From Sporosarcina sp. FSL K6-1522 (GTDB lineage Bacteria; Bacillota; Bacilli; Bacillales_A; Planococcaceae), in contig NZ_CP152019.1 in assembly GCF_038622445.1 (NCBI RefSeq), positions 4,190,501-4,254,500 of the forward strand: a DNA stretch of 64,000 nucleotides. Reading direction: 5' to 3'. Below, in pieces: positions 24,814 to 34,447 of the stretch (positions are counted from its first letter, which is position 1; every line of letters starts with the position of its first letter). Both the position numbers and the translations under genes were made by a program. The notes under the pieces are model-generated. The model saw only the letters and a list, made by a program, of their open reading frames with translations. It searched no databases and was not told the DNA's origin.

Positions 24814-27678
24814 TCATAATTGGATAGGGCGCTGACGACTCATCGCGCAACCGTTTCTTTCAACGACAATCTGTGTTTGAGCCAAACTGTCGATAATCGC
24901 TTGATCGAAAAGAATATGCGCCTCGATGCAATCTGCTAGCGCCTGCCCTTCGACAATTTCATCGGCCGCCTCGGATATAATATCTGCGGCAACCCACTGC
25001 GGATAACGCATAATCCCAACAGAGCTGTACGTTGGTGTAACCGTAGTCTGTGTATAGAAATGGATACCTTCTGCTTCTTCAATCGGGAAAACGTCAGGTA
25101 ACCATTGATGACCATATTTGATAAAGCGTTGTTGCCAATAATGATTTTCCACTGCAATCGTTGTATCTTTCATCGCTTCACTCACTTGACGTACGATTTC
25201 CTCCAAATTTCGGTGATGCAGGTCGCGATTCACATCGTGTGAGGTGCGCCCAATTCCGTAAATTTTCGCACTTGGTAGAAAAAATGACATAAGGAATCGG
25301 GGCGGGCTATTATAGCCTGCAAAAGGTTGAACCCATTCATGCGCTGGTATGCCATGATCATCGACAATGATATCTGGTGCCCATTTTCGTAATAGTTCTG
25401 GATAAATATTGGCTTCTCCAAAAATCGTTTTTTGAAAACGGATATGAGAAAATTCCAAGCCAACTGCATTATACCGTGCTGCATGATGTTTCCAGCTAGG
25501 ATGTTCGTGCGTTAACTCCTGTAACAAACGATACCCGTCTGGATTCGCCAATGGAATCACAACGATATTCAAATCTTTGTACAGCGCTTTGTTTTGTTGC
25601 TGTACCCTGTCCAACAGCTCTAATATAGCCGGTGTACTCGAAATTTCATTGGCATGATGGCCTGCTTCTATCAAGATTGTTTTTTTCATCACGGACATTT
25701 TTAACTTGGATTCATACGCTTCGCCTGTCGGTTCGTAGCACTCAATCACGGGAATCGCATGCCCTTGATAAGAATAATCAGGATACACAATCTTGTACTG
25801 TTGTTGCTCCTTTAGCCAACCATCCAACTCTTCATGAAGATGATGACTTGGGGCTGTAAAACCGTCGATGCTCGCCTGAATTTCTGTCTGATTCTGTTGC
25901 ATATAAGCTTGGGCAAATGAACCGTCTGCGGAAAATGTCAATTTGGTCGTCACAAGTTCCGATGCTTGCGTATCTTCCCATTGATAGATCCGAATGCTCG
26001 CTTCTGGTTTTTCTCCCACACGGACATGCATATACGGATGAACCCCACCAGGTGCATTGAACGGTTGTCCTTCTACTTCAATTCCCATTTGGGCAAAATA
26101 ATCGAGCGTGTTGAAATACAAATCTTCATGTAACGCTTCCAATGATGACACGCGTTCTTCATCGACCGGCAATTTGCATTCTTCTTCACTCATCCAGACA
26201 TCTATTTCAATCCGATCAAATAATGGACGGATATGCCCCTGTCCTTCATTGTACTGTTCAACAGATTTCCGGAGTTTCGGCAATACTTGCTGTACATAAT
26301 AGCGATAAAATTGCGCGCGATCTGTCTCAACAATGTGTTCCTTTGTTACCACTCCATCGTGAAGAAAACGAACCGCACTGGAAGACGGATACACCACATG
26401 CTTGCCGTCCACATATTCCATTTTCGACACTGGAACATCCAGCGAGCCAAGCCAGCTCTTTTGTTGATTGCGATCCATTGCATACACAGCGTATGTCGTA
26501 GCCAATTCACTTTCTAATGTAAACGTCACCGCATCCGCGCAAAGCGCTGTTGTTTCTTCTATGTACCTGTCGATAGGGTATAGCTCTTGAATCCAGCGAA
26601 TCGGTAACTCCAAAGCATCCGCACGCGCTTCTTGTTGGACCTCAATACGTATTTGTTCATTTTCAGCATCAAGGTTAGGCAACAATTCCTCTTGCATCCA
26701 ATGAAAGCCCGTTTTAAAGGATGAGCGTACACGAATCGAGTTCGCATCTGGATAGCTATTCTTCAACTGTACGGCTAGTTCTTCACGAACGTTGTACGGC
26801 TCTGAAACATAGACTTCAATATCAGCATGCGCCAAATTTGGTGAATCCTGAAGAATTCGCAAAATCCGAGTTACTTCTCCTTCATCTGACCAATTTTCTT
26901 CCATCAGTAAAGGTGCTTGCGATTTGTCATTGAGTAACTGTTGTTGTTCCCAATACCCAAACGCGCCTCCCTCGCTCCAGTGATTACTAGCAACGAACGT
27001 GCGAAGTGCATATGGCACATCCGTTTTTGTCCCGACCAATCGTATGCGATTCTTGTCGTCAAGCAGCAAGGCAGACGCCTCTCCCGAAGCAACCGTAAAC
27101 TGGATATGCGCGTCTTCACAATCCGTTAATGGATGAGCGATTGCTGTGCTATAAAGGGCTGCTCTCGCTGCAAAATGACATAACTCTTGCAACAATGCAG
27201 TCGTCATCAGTTGCTCTTCCACTCGAATTTGCAAACTAAGCGTTCGACTTGGCGAGGCTTCCATATGCTGACCAAATCCTGAGAAACTCCAAATGTCACT
27301 GATACTTTCCACATCACTGTAAAATGGTTCCCCTTGAACAGCCGTTGTCTCGAACTCACCAAATGCCAACTCCCGCAATAACGTCGAAAGCTCACATTCA
27401 TTTTTGTAAGTCAATATCAATTGATCGCCTGTAAACACCACAGCTGTCCTGTCCGTTGACTGAACAAAAGACATCGTCACTTTCTGATTAGCCTTTTCAA
27501 AGAAATGCAATGACAAAGCTGTCGTTTCAAAGCCTGCCCTTGCACAAAAATCAATCAGCCCTTCTGGAAGCAACCCCTCCGGCAAATCAATGTATAGCGA
27601 AATGCCATCGACGACGCCATCTCCATTTTTATCGACAAGCAATCCATCCAGCGACCAAAGTCGAGATATCTGATTCAT
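24814..27678 (-). CDS. Large M14-family metallopeptidase
   Basis: 954 residues, much longer than a plain M14 carboxypeptidase domain (about 300). No signal peptide is seen, so it is probably cytoplasmic. Near the N-terminus is a calcium-loop-like motif, LVDKNGDGVVDG (residues 14-25). The first 640 residues are mixed alpha/beta and hold two similar stretches (around 50-110 and 145-235) that look like a duplicated domain. The zinc peptidase domain is at about 655-900: GHHANEISS (HxxE ligands near 675) and VDDHGIPAHEW (third ligand near 772), with VENHYW a candidate for the catalytic Glu. Between the permease genes and pcp, it is likely an exopeptidase for imported peptides; C- or N-terminal specificity cannot be told. 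Confidence 0.8.
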   Translation of the reverse strand: MNQISRLWSLDGLLVDKNGDGVVDGISLYIDLPEGLLPEGLIDFCARAGFETTALSLHFFEKANQKVTMSFVQSTDRTAVVFTGDQLILTYKNECELSTLLRELAFGEFETTAVQGEPFYSDVESISDIWSFSGFGQHMEASPSRTLSLQIRVEEQLMTTALLQELCHFAARAALYSTAIAHPLTDCEDAHIQFTVASGEASALLLDDKNRIRLVGTKTDVPYALRTFVASNHWSEGGAFGYWEQQQLLNDKSQAPLLMEENWSDEGEVTRILRILQDSPNLAHADIEVYVSEPYNVREELAVQLKNSYPDANSIRVRSSFKTGFHWMQEELLPNLDAENEQIRIEVQQEARADALELPIRWIQELYPIDRYIEETTALCADAVTFTLESELATTYAVYAMDRNQQKSWLGSLDVPVSKMEYVDGKHVVYPSSSAVRFLHDGVVTKEHIVETDRAQFYRYYVQQVLPKLRKSVEQYNEGQGHIRPLFDRIEIDVWMSEEECKLPVDEERVSSLEALHEDLYFNTLDYFAQMGIEVEGQPFNAPGGVHPYMHVRVGEKPEASIRIYQWEDTQASELVTTKLTFSADGSFAQAYMQQNQTEIQASIDGFTAPSHHLHEELDGWLKEQQQYKIVYPDYSYQGHAIPVIECYEPTGEAYESKLKMSVMKKTILIEAGHHANEISSTPAILELLDRVQQQNKALYKDLNIVVIPLANPDGYRLLQELTHEHPSWKHHAARYNAVGLEFSHIRFQKTIFGEANIYPELLRKWAPDIIVDDHGIPAHEWVQPFAGYNSPPRFLMSFFLPSAKIYGIGRTSHDVNRDLHHRNLEEIVRQVSEAMKDTTIAVENHYWQQRFIKYGHQWLPDVFPIEEAEGIHFYTQTTVTPTYSSVGIMRYPQWVAADIISEAADEIVEGQALADCIEAHILFDQAIIDSLAQTQIVVERNGCAMSRQRPIQL

Positions 27679-27690
27679 CTGCTCATCCCC

Positions 27691-28593
27691 TTACGCTTTC
27701 ATATTCGGATCATATTTATCACGCAACCAGTCACCGAGCAAATTAAAGCCCAATACCGTTAACATAATGGCTACCCCAGGGAAAACAGATGTCCACCATG
27801 CAGATGTAATATAATTCCGGCTATCTGCTAGCATACCGCCCCATGACGGAATCGTTGGATCTACCCCTAAGCCAAGAAACGTCAACGACGCCTCTAGTAA
27901 AATAAACTCAGCGATATACATCGTTCCAAGTACTAAAACAGAAGACATGACATTCGGCAGAATATGCTTCGTAATAATAGTAAAGTTGGTCCCACCAACT
28001 GCCTTAGCTGCATGCACAAACTCTTGCTCCTTCAGCGAAATGACTTGTCCCCGTATCAACCGGGCAAAACCAACCCAATAGGTAATCCCTAAAATGATAA
28101 TGATTTTCCATACGCCTGTTCCAAGCACACTCATAATGACAATCGCGAACAAAATAAACGGGAATGCCAACTGAATGTCTGCAAAACGCATAATAAAATC
28201 ATCGAGCCATTTGCCAAAAAATCCGGAAATAAGGCCCATAAATGTCCCAATGACGAGCGCAATAAGTACTCCAAAAAATCCAACCATCAACGAAATTCTT
28301 GCGCCGTAAATAATTCGACTGAACAAATCACGTCCCAGTTGGTCGGCACCTAGGAAGAACTCTGACTTGCCAGTTGGATCAGCCCAAGATGGCGGTGCTA
28401 ATCGAGATACTAAGCTTGCTTTCGATGGATCAAAGGGAACGAGCAACGGTGCAAAGAGTGCCGAACTAACTGCTAGTAAAACGAGCAACATGCCGACAAC
28501 CCCAGCTGGATTTTTCTTCACAAAGCGACCAAAACGTTGCATCTTAGTTTTCCGCGGGCGTACTGTGCTTTCTTCCATATGACTACTCGTCAT
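27691..28593 (-). CDS. Oligopeptide ABC transporter permease (DppC/OppC type)
   Basis: 300 residues, about six membrane helices. A cytoplasmic N-terminus (FVKKNPAGVVGMLLVLLAV) is typical of DppC/OppC. The EAA loop that contacts the ATPase reads EQEFVHAAKAVGGTNFTIITKHILPN. It overlaps the stop of the partner permease (ATGA) and is followed by the M14 gene 12 bases later. With the other permease, two ATPases and the binding lipoprotein it makes a full peptide importer. Confidence 0.94.
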   Translation of the reverse strand: MTSSHMEESTVRPRKTKMQRFGRFVKKNPAGVVGMLLVLLAVSSALFAPLLVPFDPSKASLVSRLAPPSWADPTGKSEFFLGADQLGRDLFSRIIYGARISLMVGFFGVLIALVIGTFMGLISGFFGKWLDDFIMRFADIQLAFPFILFAIVIMSVLGTGVWKIIIILGITYWVGFARLIRGQVISLKEQEFVHAAKAVGGTNFTIITKHILPNVMSSVLVLGTMYIAEFILLEASLTFLGLGVDPTIPSWGGMLADSRNYITSAWWTSVFPGVAIMLTVLGFNLLGDWLRDKYDPNMKA

Positions 28594-29525
28594 GACTGTC
28601 CACCTCTTCCAGCTTTAATCCGAGGATCAATCAATGTATAACTTAAATCGACAATTAAATTCACAACGACCATAATAATCGCTAGGAAAATAACACCGCC
28701 TTGAATGACGGGATAATCCCTTTGGTTAATAGCATCAATGATTAACCGACCGATGCCTGGCCACGAAAATACTTGCTCTACAATAACCGTTCCACCAAGT
28801 AAAGAACCAAACTGCAAACCTAAAAATGTCACGGTTGGGAGCAACGCATTACGAAAAGCGTGTTTAATAATAACAGCCCATTCGCTAATTCCTTTTGAAC
28901 GAGCCGTTGACATATACTGCTGGTTCATCACTTCTAACATCGATGAACGTACCAACCTCGCCAAAATCCCCGAGAGAATCATTCCGAGTGTAATCGATGG
29001 CAAAATCAAGGATGACCAACCATCAAAACCAGAAGACGGTAGCCATTGTAAATGAACCGCAAAAACTAATATCAACATAATTCCTAACCAAAAGTTCGGG
29101 AATGAAATACCAATTAACGAAAAAATTCTTCCGAAAAAGTCAACAGGTGTTCCGCGTTTAACAGCTGACAAAATGCCGACTGGAAATGCGATTAAAACAG
29201 CTACTACGATTCCGCCCAATGCTAAAACAAGGGTCGCACCTAATCGTTCATATATTAAACTAGAAACTGGCATTCCACTCCGAAACGATTCCCCAAAGTC
29301 GAGTGTCAGTAGGCCTTTCAAAAAAATGCCGTATTGCACATATAACGGCTGGTCTAAACCAAGTGCCGCTTTTACTTCGGCAATCGCCTCTTTGGACGGC
29401 TCACCTGCCGAAAACATGACGGTTACAGGGTCTCCAGTCAAGCGAATGGAGAAAAATATAATGACTGAAATAGCCAATACGACTAATACTGTATGAAATA
29501 ATCTCCGCGTAATGTATGCAATCAT
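28590..29525 (-). CDS. Oligopeptide ABC transporter permease (DppB/OppB type)
   Basis: 311 residues, about six membrane helices, starting MIAYITRRLFHTVLVVLAIS as in DppB. The EAA loop reads NQQYMSTARSKGISEWAVIIKHAFRN, and the end DPRIKAGRGG is common to the family. GAGGACGGAGGATAGACG precedes the start. A MITE-like element lies between this gene and the binding-protein gene upstream, so it may be read through that element from the operon promoter or from a start within it. Confidence 0.94.
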   Translation of the reverse strand: MIAYITRRLFHTVLVVLAISVIIFFSIRLTGDPVTVMFSAGEPSKEAIAEVKAALGLDQPLYVQYGIFLKGLLTLDFGESFRSGMPVSSLIYERLGATLVLALGGIVVAVLIAFPVGILSAVKRGTPVDFFGRIFSLIGISFPNFWLGIMLILVFAVHLQWLPSSGFDGWSSLILPSITLGMILSGILARLVRSSMLEVMNQQYMSTARSKGISEWAVIIKHAFRNALLPTVTFLGLQFGSLLGGTVIVEQVFSWPGIGRLIIDAINQRDYPVIQGGVIFLAIIMVVVNLIVDLSYTLIDPRIKAGRGGQS

Positions 29526-29604
29526 CGTCTATCCTCCGTCCTCTTTAAAAGAAAGAGATAGTATGGGAGCCATACTATCCCTATATGATTTGTTTAGTTT
29601 GATA

Positions 29605-29871
29605 CTATATAAGTTGAACTAAATAATACCTTCTCCACGTTGATTTCCTTTCCGAGCGGACGCTTTCCGCGGGCACGGCTTCAGCCAAGCGAACAGCGAA
29701 GAGTGAGCTTTGCCGTATTTCTGCGTTCTTTGCGGAAATTAAGGCATCCTGCTCTCAACGCTTCGCTTTTGTTCGCAAAAGCCGTTCTTCGTGACGGCTT
29801 TCGCTGGAGTCGCCGCTCTGCATTCCAATCAACTAAGAGAGTAGGTAAAATCATAAGTTCAACCTATATAG
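29605..29871. mobile_element. MITE-like element with 15-bp terminal inverted repeats
   Basis: CTATATAAGTTGAAC at 29605-29619 and GTTCAACCTATATAG at 29857-29871 are inverted copies with one mismatch, 267 bases end to end. The inside holds gagcggacgctttccgcggg, common between genes of many Bacillales, and a segment shared with the composite repeats (ttgccgtatttctgcg, gaaattaaggca). No transposase gene. The right end lies two bases from the stop of the binding-protein gene. A clear target duplication could not be assigned. Confidence 0.7.
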
Positions 29872-29873
29872 AT

Positions 29874-31454
29874 TTATTTGACGCTGACTTCTTCCAAACG
29901 CATACGGTCTTCATGTGGTGGTTGGAAGTTTTCCACACGCTCGTTTACTGCATATAAATCTACTGTTTGGTACAAGTTTACTTCTGGTGCCAAATCATAG
30001 AGTACAGTTGTCAGTTCCATGAAGATTTTATGTCTTTCGTCTTGATCGACTGTCGCACGCTGCGCAGCCAATAATTCTTCTACTTTTTCATCTTTAAATG
30101 ATGGGTTCCACTGCTCGCCTTCGTGATACATCAGGTATGCTGTGTTATCAAAGTCAAGCGTCCAGCCGCCCCATCCTTGACGATACATATGCCCCGCATC
30201 GCCTTGTGGGATTAAATCAGAGTTCATCGTTGTAACGTCCACGCTATTAATATTCACTTTCAAGCCCACTTCTTCTAAATAAAAGGCAATTGCTTGTGTG
30301 ATTTCTTTAAAGTTCCCATCATTCCCAGGGATGAATGCTTCGATTTGTGTCCCTTCAGCAACGCCTGCTTTTTTCAATAGCTCTTTTGCTTTTTCAGGAT
30401 CATATGGATATGGCTTCAAATCTGGATTATTTCCAAATGATAAGTCACTTTGGAACGTACTAATTGGAAGACCATACCCACCCAAAATTTGTTCAATCAA
30501 CTCTTCTTTGTTAATCGCATAGTTAACAGCTTGACGAACTTCTTTTTTGTCGAAAGGCGCTTTTGCTGTATCAAAACGTATAGAGTACACAGTTGGTGTT
30601 CCCACTTCTTCAAGTTTCACGAAGTTCGTTTCTTTCACCGTGTCCGCTTGTGCAACTTCAACACGCTTCATAATATCAATTTTTCCTGTTTGTAGTTCTG
30701 CTAGGCGCGTCGAAGCCTCTGGAATTACTTTAAAGGTTACTTTATCTAGCTTCGGTAATCCTTCTTTCCAATAGTTCTCGTTTTTCTCTAGCAAGACTTC
30801 CTGATCACGCTTGTAGCCTGTCATTTTAAATGGTCCTGTACCCACTGGCTTATTATTAAACTCTTCATCCGAAACTTCTGTCACATAACCAGGTGGTACG
30901 ATAACCGCTCCGTACCCTGAAAGTTTCGTCAATAACACTGGATCCGGTGCATTTAACTTCATAATTACTGTGAATTCATCTTTCACTTCTACAGATTCAA
31001 TCGATGCATAGTTCGAATATTGAGGTCCTTTTTGACCTTCTTCTCCAAGTAAACGATCAAACGTAAATTTCACAGCATCCGCATTAAACGGCTCGCCATT
31101 ATGGAAGACGACACCTTGACGCAACTTGAATTCAATTGTGCTGTCATCTAGATATTCCCAGCTTTCTGCAAGCCCCGGCTTTAACTCTAAATCTAGGTCA
31201 CGTTCGACTAATCCTTCAAAGACAGATATCGCAACTGTACTCCAATCTAGTAGAAACGTATCGATAGGATCCCAGCTTTGCGGATCACTTGTAATACCAA
31301 CGATAATTTCATTGCCACGACTTTCCGCTGGATTTTTCCCTCCATCGGTTGTCTTTGCTCCTTCTTTTTTGTCGCCGCCACCGCCTGAACAAGCAGCCAA
31401 CACGAGCATTACAATCATTACAACAGAAATAAATACGTTTTTATTCCTCTTCAT
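29874..31454 (-). CDS. Peptide-binding lipoprotein of ABC importer (SBP_bac_5)
   Basis: 526 residues with a lipoprotein signal (VVMIVMLVLAACSGGGG, lipid Cys at about 22). Family 5 extracellular binding protein: WDPIDTFLLDWSTVAISVFEGLVE, LRQGVVFHNGEPFNADAVKFT, and the end YDLAPEVNLYQTVDLYAVNERVENF. It should capture the peptide and hand it to the permease pair. Its start overlaps the IclR-type regulator stop by four bases. The gene context suggests peptides, probably including pyroglutamyl peptides; that is inference. Confidence 0.93.
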   Translation of the reverse strand: MKRNKNVFISVVMIVMLVLAACSGGGGDKKEGAKTTDGGKNPAESRGNEIIVGITSDPQSWDPIDTFLLDWSTVAISVFEGLVERDLDLELKPGLAESWEYLDDSTIEFKLRQGVVFHNGEPFNADAVKFTFDRLLGEEGQKGPQYSNYASIESVEVKDEFTVIMKLNAPDPVLLTKLSGYGAVIVPPGYVTEVSDEEFNNKPVGTGPFKMTGYKRDQEVLLEKNENYWKEGLPKLDKVTFKVIPEASTRLAELQTGKIDIMKRVEVAQADTVKETNFVKLEEVGTPTVYSIRFDTAKAPFDKKEVRQAVNYAINKEELIEQILGGYGLPISTFQSDLSFGNNPDLKPYPYDPEKAKELLKKAGVAEGTQIEAFIPGNDGNFKEITQAIAFYLEEVGLKVNINSVDVTTMNSDLIPQGDAGHMYRQGWGGWTLDFDNTAYLMYHEGEQWNPSFKDEKVEELLAAQRATVDQDERHKIFMELTTVLYDLAPEVNLYQTVDLYAVNERVENFQPPHEDRMRLEEVSVK

Positions 31455-32275
31455 CTTTTCTCCTCCGTCTGTACATTTTTTAGTTTGTTGCTATAAGGAT
31501 ATTGCTGATTGTAGCCAATTTTTTCAGAAATCTGTGCTGCTGTTTCCCATAGCGCCTGTAAAAAGAGATGCGCATTGTCCTTCGGAAGAGAGACAGAGAA
31601 ACCTGCAATACTAATGGAATATTGCACATCCCCATGACGATTAAAGATAGGAACCGCAATGGAAACCGTTCCTTCTTCTAGCTCGGATACACTATAGGCA
31701 TACCCTTCTTTTCTTGCTTGTTCAATCAGCGACCATACTTCCTCCACCGATTGTGGTGTTTGGCTCGCATAACAAGTAAGTGGCTTGGACAAAATTTCAT
31801 GAATATCATTATCTGGTAAAAAAGACAATAAGATCCGTGTACAAGCTCCAGCATACAACGGTGCATATCGACCTACACGCGTATATAAACGGACAGGCCT
31901 CGTACTCTCTACTTTTTCGATATAGACCCCTTCGTTATGCTCCCGCGTCACTAGTTGAACCGCTTCATTGAACTGCACTTGCAATTGCTTCATAAATGGC
32001 AGTGCAATCGATCGGATTTCCAATCCACTTGCCACCCGCTCACCTAGTTGCAATAATTTCAACCCCAACGAATAACTATCGCCATCAATAATGGTTCCAT
32101 TTCTTTCAAGTGAAGTCCGTTGTAAAAACCCTGTCTCTACAAGTGTTCTGAGTAAGCGGTGGGCTGTAGGTTTAGGAATACCCGTATGCGTTGAAATTTC
32201 ATCCAACCGCCAGGAAGGTCGCTCCTCAGTAAATAAATCAAGCAACAGTAAACCTTTTTCCATCGTCTTACTCAT
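31451..32275 (-). CDS. IclR-family transcriptional regulator
   Basis: 274 residues. An N-terminal winged helix-turn-helix (residues 1-70: WRLDEISTHTGIPKPTAHRLLRTLVETGFL) is followed by the IclR effector domain (about 85-250, TRPVRLYTRVGRYAPLYAGACTRILLSFL and GYAYSVSELEEGTVSIAVPIFN). It is translationally coupled on both sides (ATGA overlaps with the ATPase and the binding protein), so it is made with the operon it most likely controls. Inverted repeats near the operon start (34274-34299) are candidate binding sites. Confidence 0.93.
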   Translation of the reverse strand: MSKTMEKGLLLLDLFTEERPSWRLDEISTHTGIPKPTAHRLLRTLVETGFLQRTSLERNGTIIDGDSYSLGLKLLQLGERVASGLEIRSIALPFMKQLQVQFNEAVQLVTREHNEGVYIEKVESTRPVRLYTRVGRYAPLYAGACTRILLSFLPDNDIHEILSKPLTCYASQTPQSVEEVWSLIEQARKEGYAYSVSELEEGTVSIAVPIFNRHGDVQYSISIAGFSVSLPKDNAHLFLQALWETAAQISEKIGYNQQYPYSNKLKNVQTEEKR

Positions 32276-33270
32276 ACATGCCCTGCCTCTACTTTCGTAT
32301 ATAAATGACAGGACACAGCGTGATCATCGTCCATCTGTTGCAGCTCTGGCTTCACAGTTTTACAAATGTCCATACAGGAAAAGCATCGTGGATGGAACGT
32401 ACAACCATCCGGTGGATTTGCTGGACTCGGTACATCCCCCCGCAAAATGATGCGCTCTTTTTTCTGTAGTGGATGTGGACTTGGAAGCGCCGATAATAAG
32501 GCCTTCGCATAGGGATGAAGCGGGTCATCATATAACTTGTTTTTCTCTGATATTTCGACCATCTTCCCTAAATACATCACACCAATACGGTCACAGAAAT
32601 GCTTAATGACACTCAAATCATGGGAAATGAAAATATACGTTAAGCCAAATTCCTTCTGTAAATCTTTCATAAGATTCAAGACCTGCGACTGAATCGAAAC
32701 GTCTAAAGCTGATACCGGCTCATCCGCAATAATGAGTTTCGGTTTTGATATTAAAGCCCGTGCAATTCCAATTCGTTGGCGTTGTCCACCTGAAAATTCA
32801 TGTGGCAGCCTCTGCAATTGTGCTTGTGATAACCCGACTTGATCCGCAACTTCAAGTACACGTCTCTGTCTTTCCGCTTTATCCGTTACACCAAAATTAA
32901 TGAGTGGTTCTTCGATAATTTTATGTACACGCATGCGTGGATTTAACGAAGCATAAGGATCTTGAAATACAATTTGAATATCTTTCCGCAATTTGCGCAT
33001 TTCGTCTCTCTTCAGAGCAGTAATGTCTTGTCCTTGGAAAAAAACCTTGCCACCTGTTGGTTCTAGCATTCGCATAATCGTGCGTCCCGCTGTACTTTTC
33101 CCACAGCCCGATTCACCAACAATGCCAAAGGTCTCCCCTTTTTTCACATCAAATGTAATGCCATCTACCGCTTTTACGTGTTGCGTCACCTTATTCCCGA
33201 GGATACCGCCCTTAATCGGAAAATACTTTTGCAATCCTTCTACCCGAAGTAGTTCTTCTTGTTCACCCAT
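32272..33270 (-). CDS. Oligopeptide ABC transporter ATPase (DppF/OppF type)
   Basis: 332 residues from the ATG at 33270, which forms TAATG with the upstream stop and has CAGGAGGTGCTGA in front; an ATG 42 bases earlier has no such site. Walker [14 protein letters not shown], signature [15 protein letters not shown], Walker [13 protein letters not shown], and the OppD/F C-terminal extension with cysteines ([15 protein letters not shown]) that often hold an iron-sulfur cluster in this family. It powers the peptide importer together with the neighbouring ATPase. Confidence 0.95.
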   Translation of the reverse strand: MGEQEELLRVEGLQKYFPIKGGILGNKVTQHVKAVDGITFDVKKGETFGIVGESGCGKSTAGRTIMRMLEPTGGKVFFQGQDITALKRDEMRKLRKDIQIVFQDPYASLNPRMRVHKIIEEPLINFGVTDKAERQRRVLEVADQVGLSQAQLQRLPHEFSGGQRQRIGIARALISKPKLIIADEPVSALDVSIQSQVLNLMKDLQKEFGLTYIFISHDLSVIKHFCDRIGVMYLGKMVEISEKNKLYDDPLHPYAKALLSALPSPHPLQKKERIILRGDVPSPANPPDGCTFHPRCFSCMDICKTVKPELQQMDDDHAVSCHLYTKVEAGHV

Positions 33271-34256
33271 TAAGTCAGCACCTCCTGTTTTGCTTCGTCG
33301 TATAGCCAACACTTCACTTTCGAGCCATTTGCCGTTTCAATCAATGGCGGCGCTTGTGTACATCTGTCATGAACCTTTGGACAGCGTGCTGCAAAACGAC
33401 AACCCGTCGGCATACTCCCTGGTGCAGGCACCATTCCAGGAATCGATGATAAATACTCTTTTTGCTCATTGATGTCTGGCAATGATTCAAGCAATCCCTT
33501 TGTATAAGGGTGCTTCGTTTCGTCAAACAAATCGACAACATTTGCCTCTTCAATGATCTCCCCTGCATACATCACAATTACACGGTCACACATTTCCGCA
33601 ACAACACCCAAATCATGGGTAATCAAGACAATCGACATATTCATCTTCACTTGCAAATTTTTCATCAGTTCCAAAATTTGCGCTTGGATTGTTACGTCGA
33701 GTGCCGTCGTCGGCTCATCCGCAATAAGGATTTCCGGATTACATGACATGGCGATGGCAATCATCACACGCTGGCGCATACCACCAGACAACTGATGTGG
33801 ATATTCATCTAGAACTTGTTCCGGTCGTGGAATTCCGACAAGTTGTAACATTTGTAGCGCACGTGCCCTTGCCTGCTTTTTATCCATCGTTTCATGATTA
33901 CTAATCATTTCGACAATTTGCTTCCCTACTGTATACACCGGATTCAAAGAGCTCATCGGCTCTTGGAAAATCATCGATACTTTTTTTCCTCTGACTTTAC
34001 GCCAATCTTTTTTCGTAAAATCTTTAAAATGAAGATTATTCAAATGAATATCCCCACCTTGCCATTGAACTCCTGGCGGCAGCAGCCCCATAAGTGAAAG
34101 CGCTGTCATACTTTTGCCACAGCCCGATTCACCAACGATTCCAAGCGTTTCTCCTTCTTTCAGCTGAAAACTAATGCCATTGACAATCGTCGTCTTTATC
34201 CCGTCATCCTGTATCCCAACTTGTAATTGATCGACTTCCATTAATGTACGAACCAT
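33270..34256 (-). CDS. Oligopeptide ABC transporter ATPase (DppD/OppD type)
   Basis: 328 residues. Walker [14 protein letters not shown], signature [15 protein letters not shown], Walker [13 protein letters not shown], and the C-terminal extension with [17 protein letters not shown]. First gene of the eleven-gene operon running to 21797; GAGGGGTGTATAA precedes the start. A consensus-like promoter and palindromic candidate operator lie directly upstream. Confidence 0.95.
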   Translation of the reverse strand: MVRTLMEVDQLQVGIQDDGIKTTIVNGISFQLKEGETLGIVGESGCGKSMTALSLMGLLPPGVQWQGGDIHLNNLHFKDFTKKDWRKVRGKKVSMIFQEPMSSLNPVYTVGKQIVEMISNHETMDKKQARARALQMLQLVGIPRPEQVLDEYPHQLSGGMRQRVMIAIAMSCNPEILIADEPTTALDVTIQAQILELMKNLQVKMNMSIVLITHDLGVVAEMCDRVIVMYAGEIIEEANVVDLFDETKHPYTKGLLESLPDINEQKEYLSSIPGMVPAPGSMPTGCRFAARCPKVHDRCTQAPPLIETANGSKVKCWLYDEAKQEVLT

Positions 34257-34273
34257 TTATACACCCCTCAATG

Positions 34274-34299
34274 GTTTCATTATTTGAAACGCTGTTTCA
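34274..34299 (-). promoter_or_regulatory. Candidate IclR operator
   Basis: Three half-sites in alternating orientation make two overlapping palindromes: GTTTCATTATTTGAAAC (34274-34290) and TGAAACGCTGTTTCA (34285-34299). They sit just downstream of the predicted transcription start, where a bound repressor would block the polymerase. Assignment to the operon's own IclR protein is inference. Confidence 0.5.
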
Positions 34300-34316
34300 T
34301 TTATTTGATTTATTGT

Positions 34317-34345
34317 ATTGTACCTATAATTACGGTACTTCGCAA
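34317..34345 (-). promoter_or_regulatory. Sigma-A-like promoter of the peptide / pyroglutamate operon
   Basis: On the minus strand TTGCGA (34345-34340), 17-base spacer, TACAAT (34322-34317). Confidence 0.6.
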
Positions 34346-34396
34346 TAGTCTTTCTATTTTTATTTTTGGATTAAGGAAGATTCCCTATGATTTTGG

Positions 34397-34447
34397 GTGC
34401 TCGACTCCCGACTTAAGGACGAAAAAAGCAGTATGGATGCCTAGTAG
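34397..34447 (+). pseudogene. Copy of the GDPD gene 3' end
   Basis: Plus-strand codons here read LDSRLKDEKSSMDA and then TAG. The GDPD gene ends LAIQLKDEKSSMDAK and stop. From gacgaaaaaagc onward the two loci are nearly identical for about 45 bases; upstream the match decays quickly. Either a relic of a second GDPD gene or a copied terminator segment. Confidence 0.45.

Noticed and set aside
34285..34299. Catabolite-responsive (cre) site at TGAAACGCTGTTTCA
   Set aside because: The central CG is out of register with the cre consensus; it fits better as part of the regulator half-site array.
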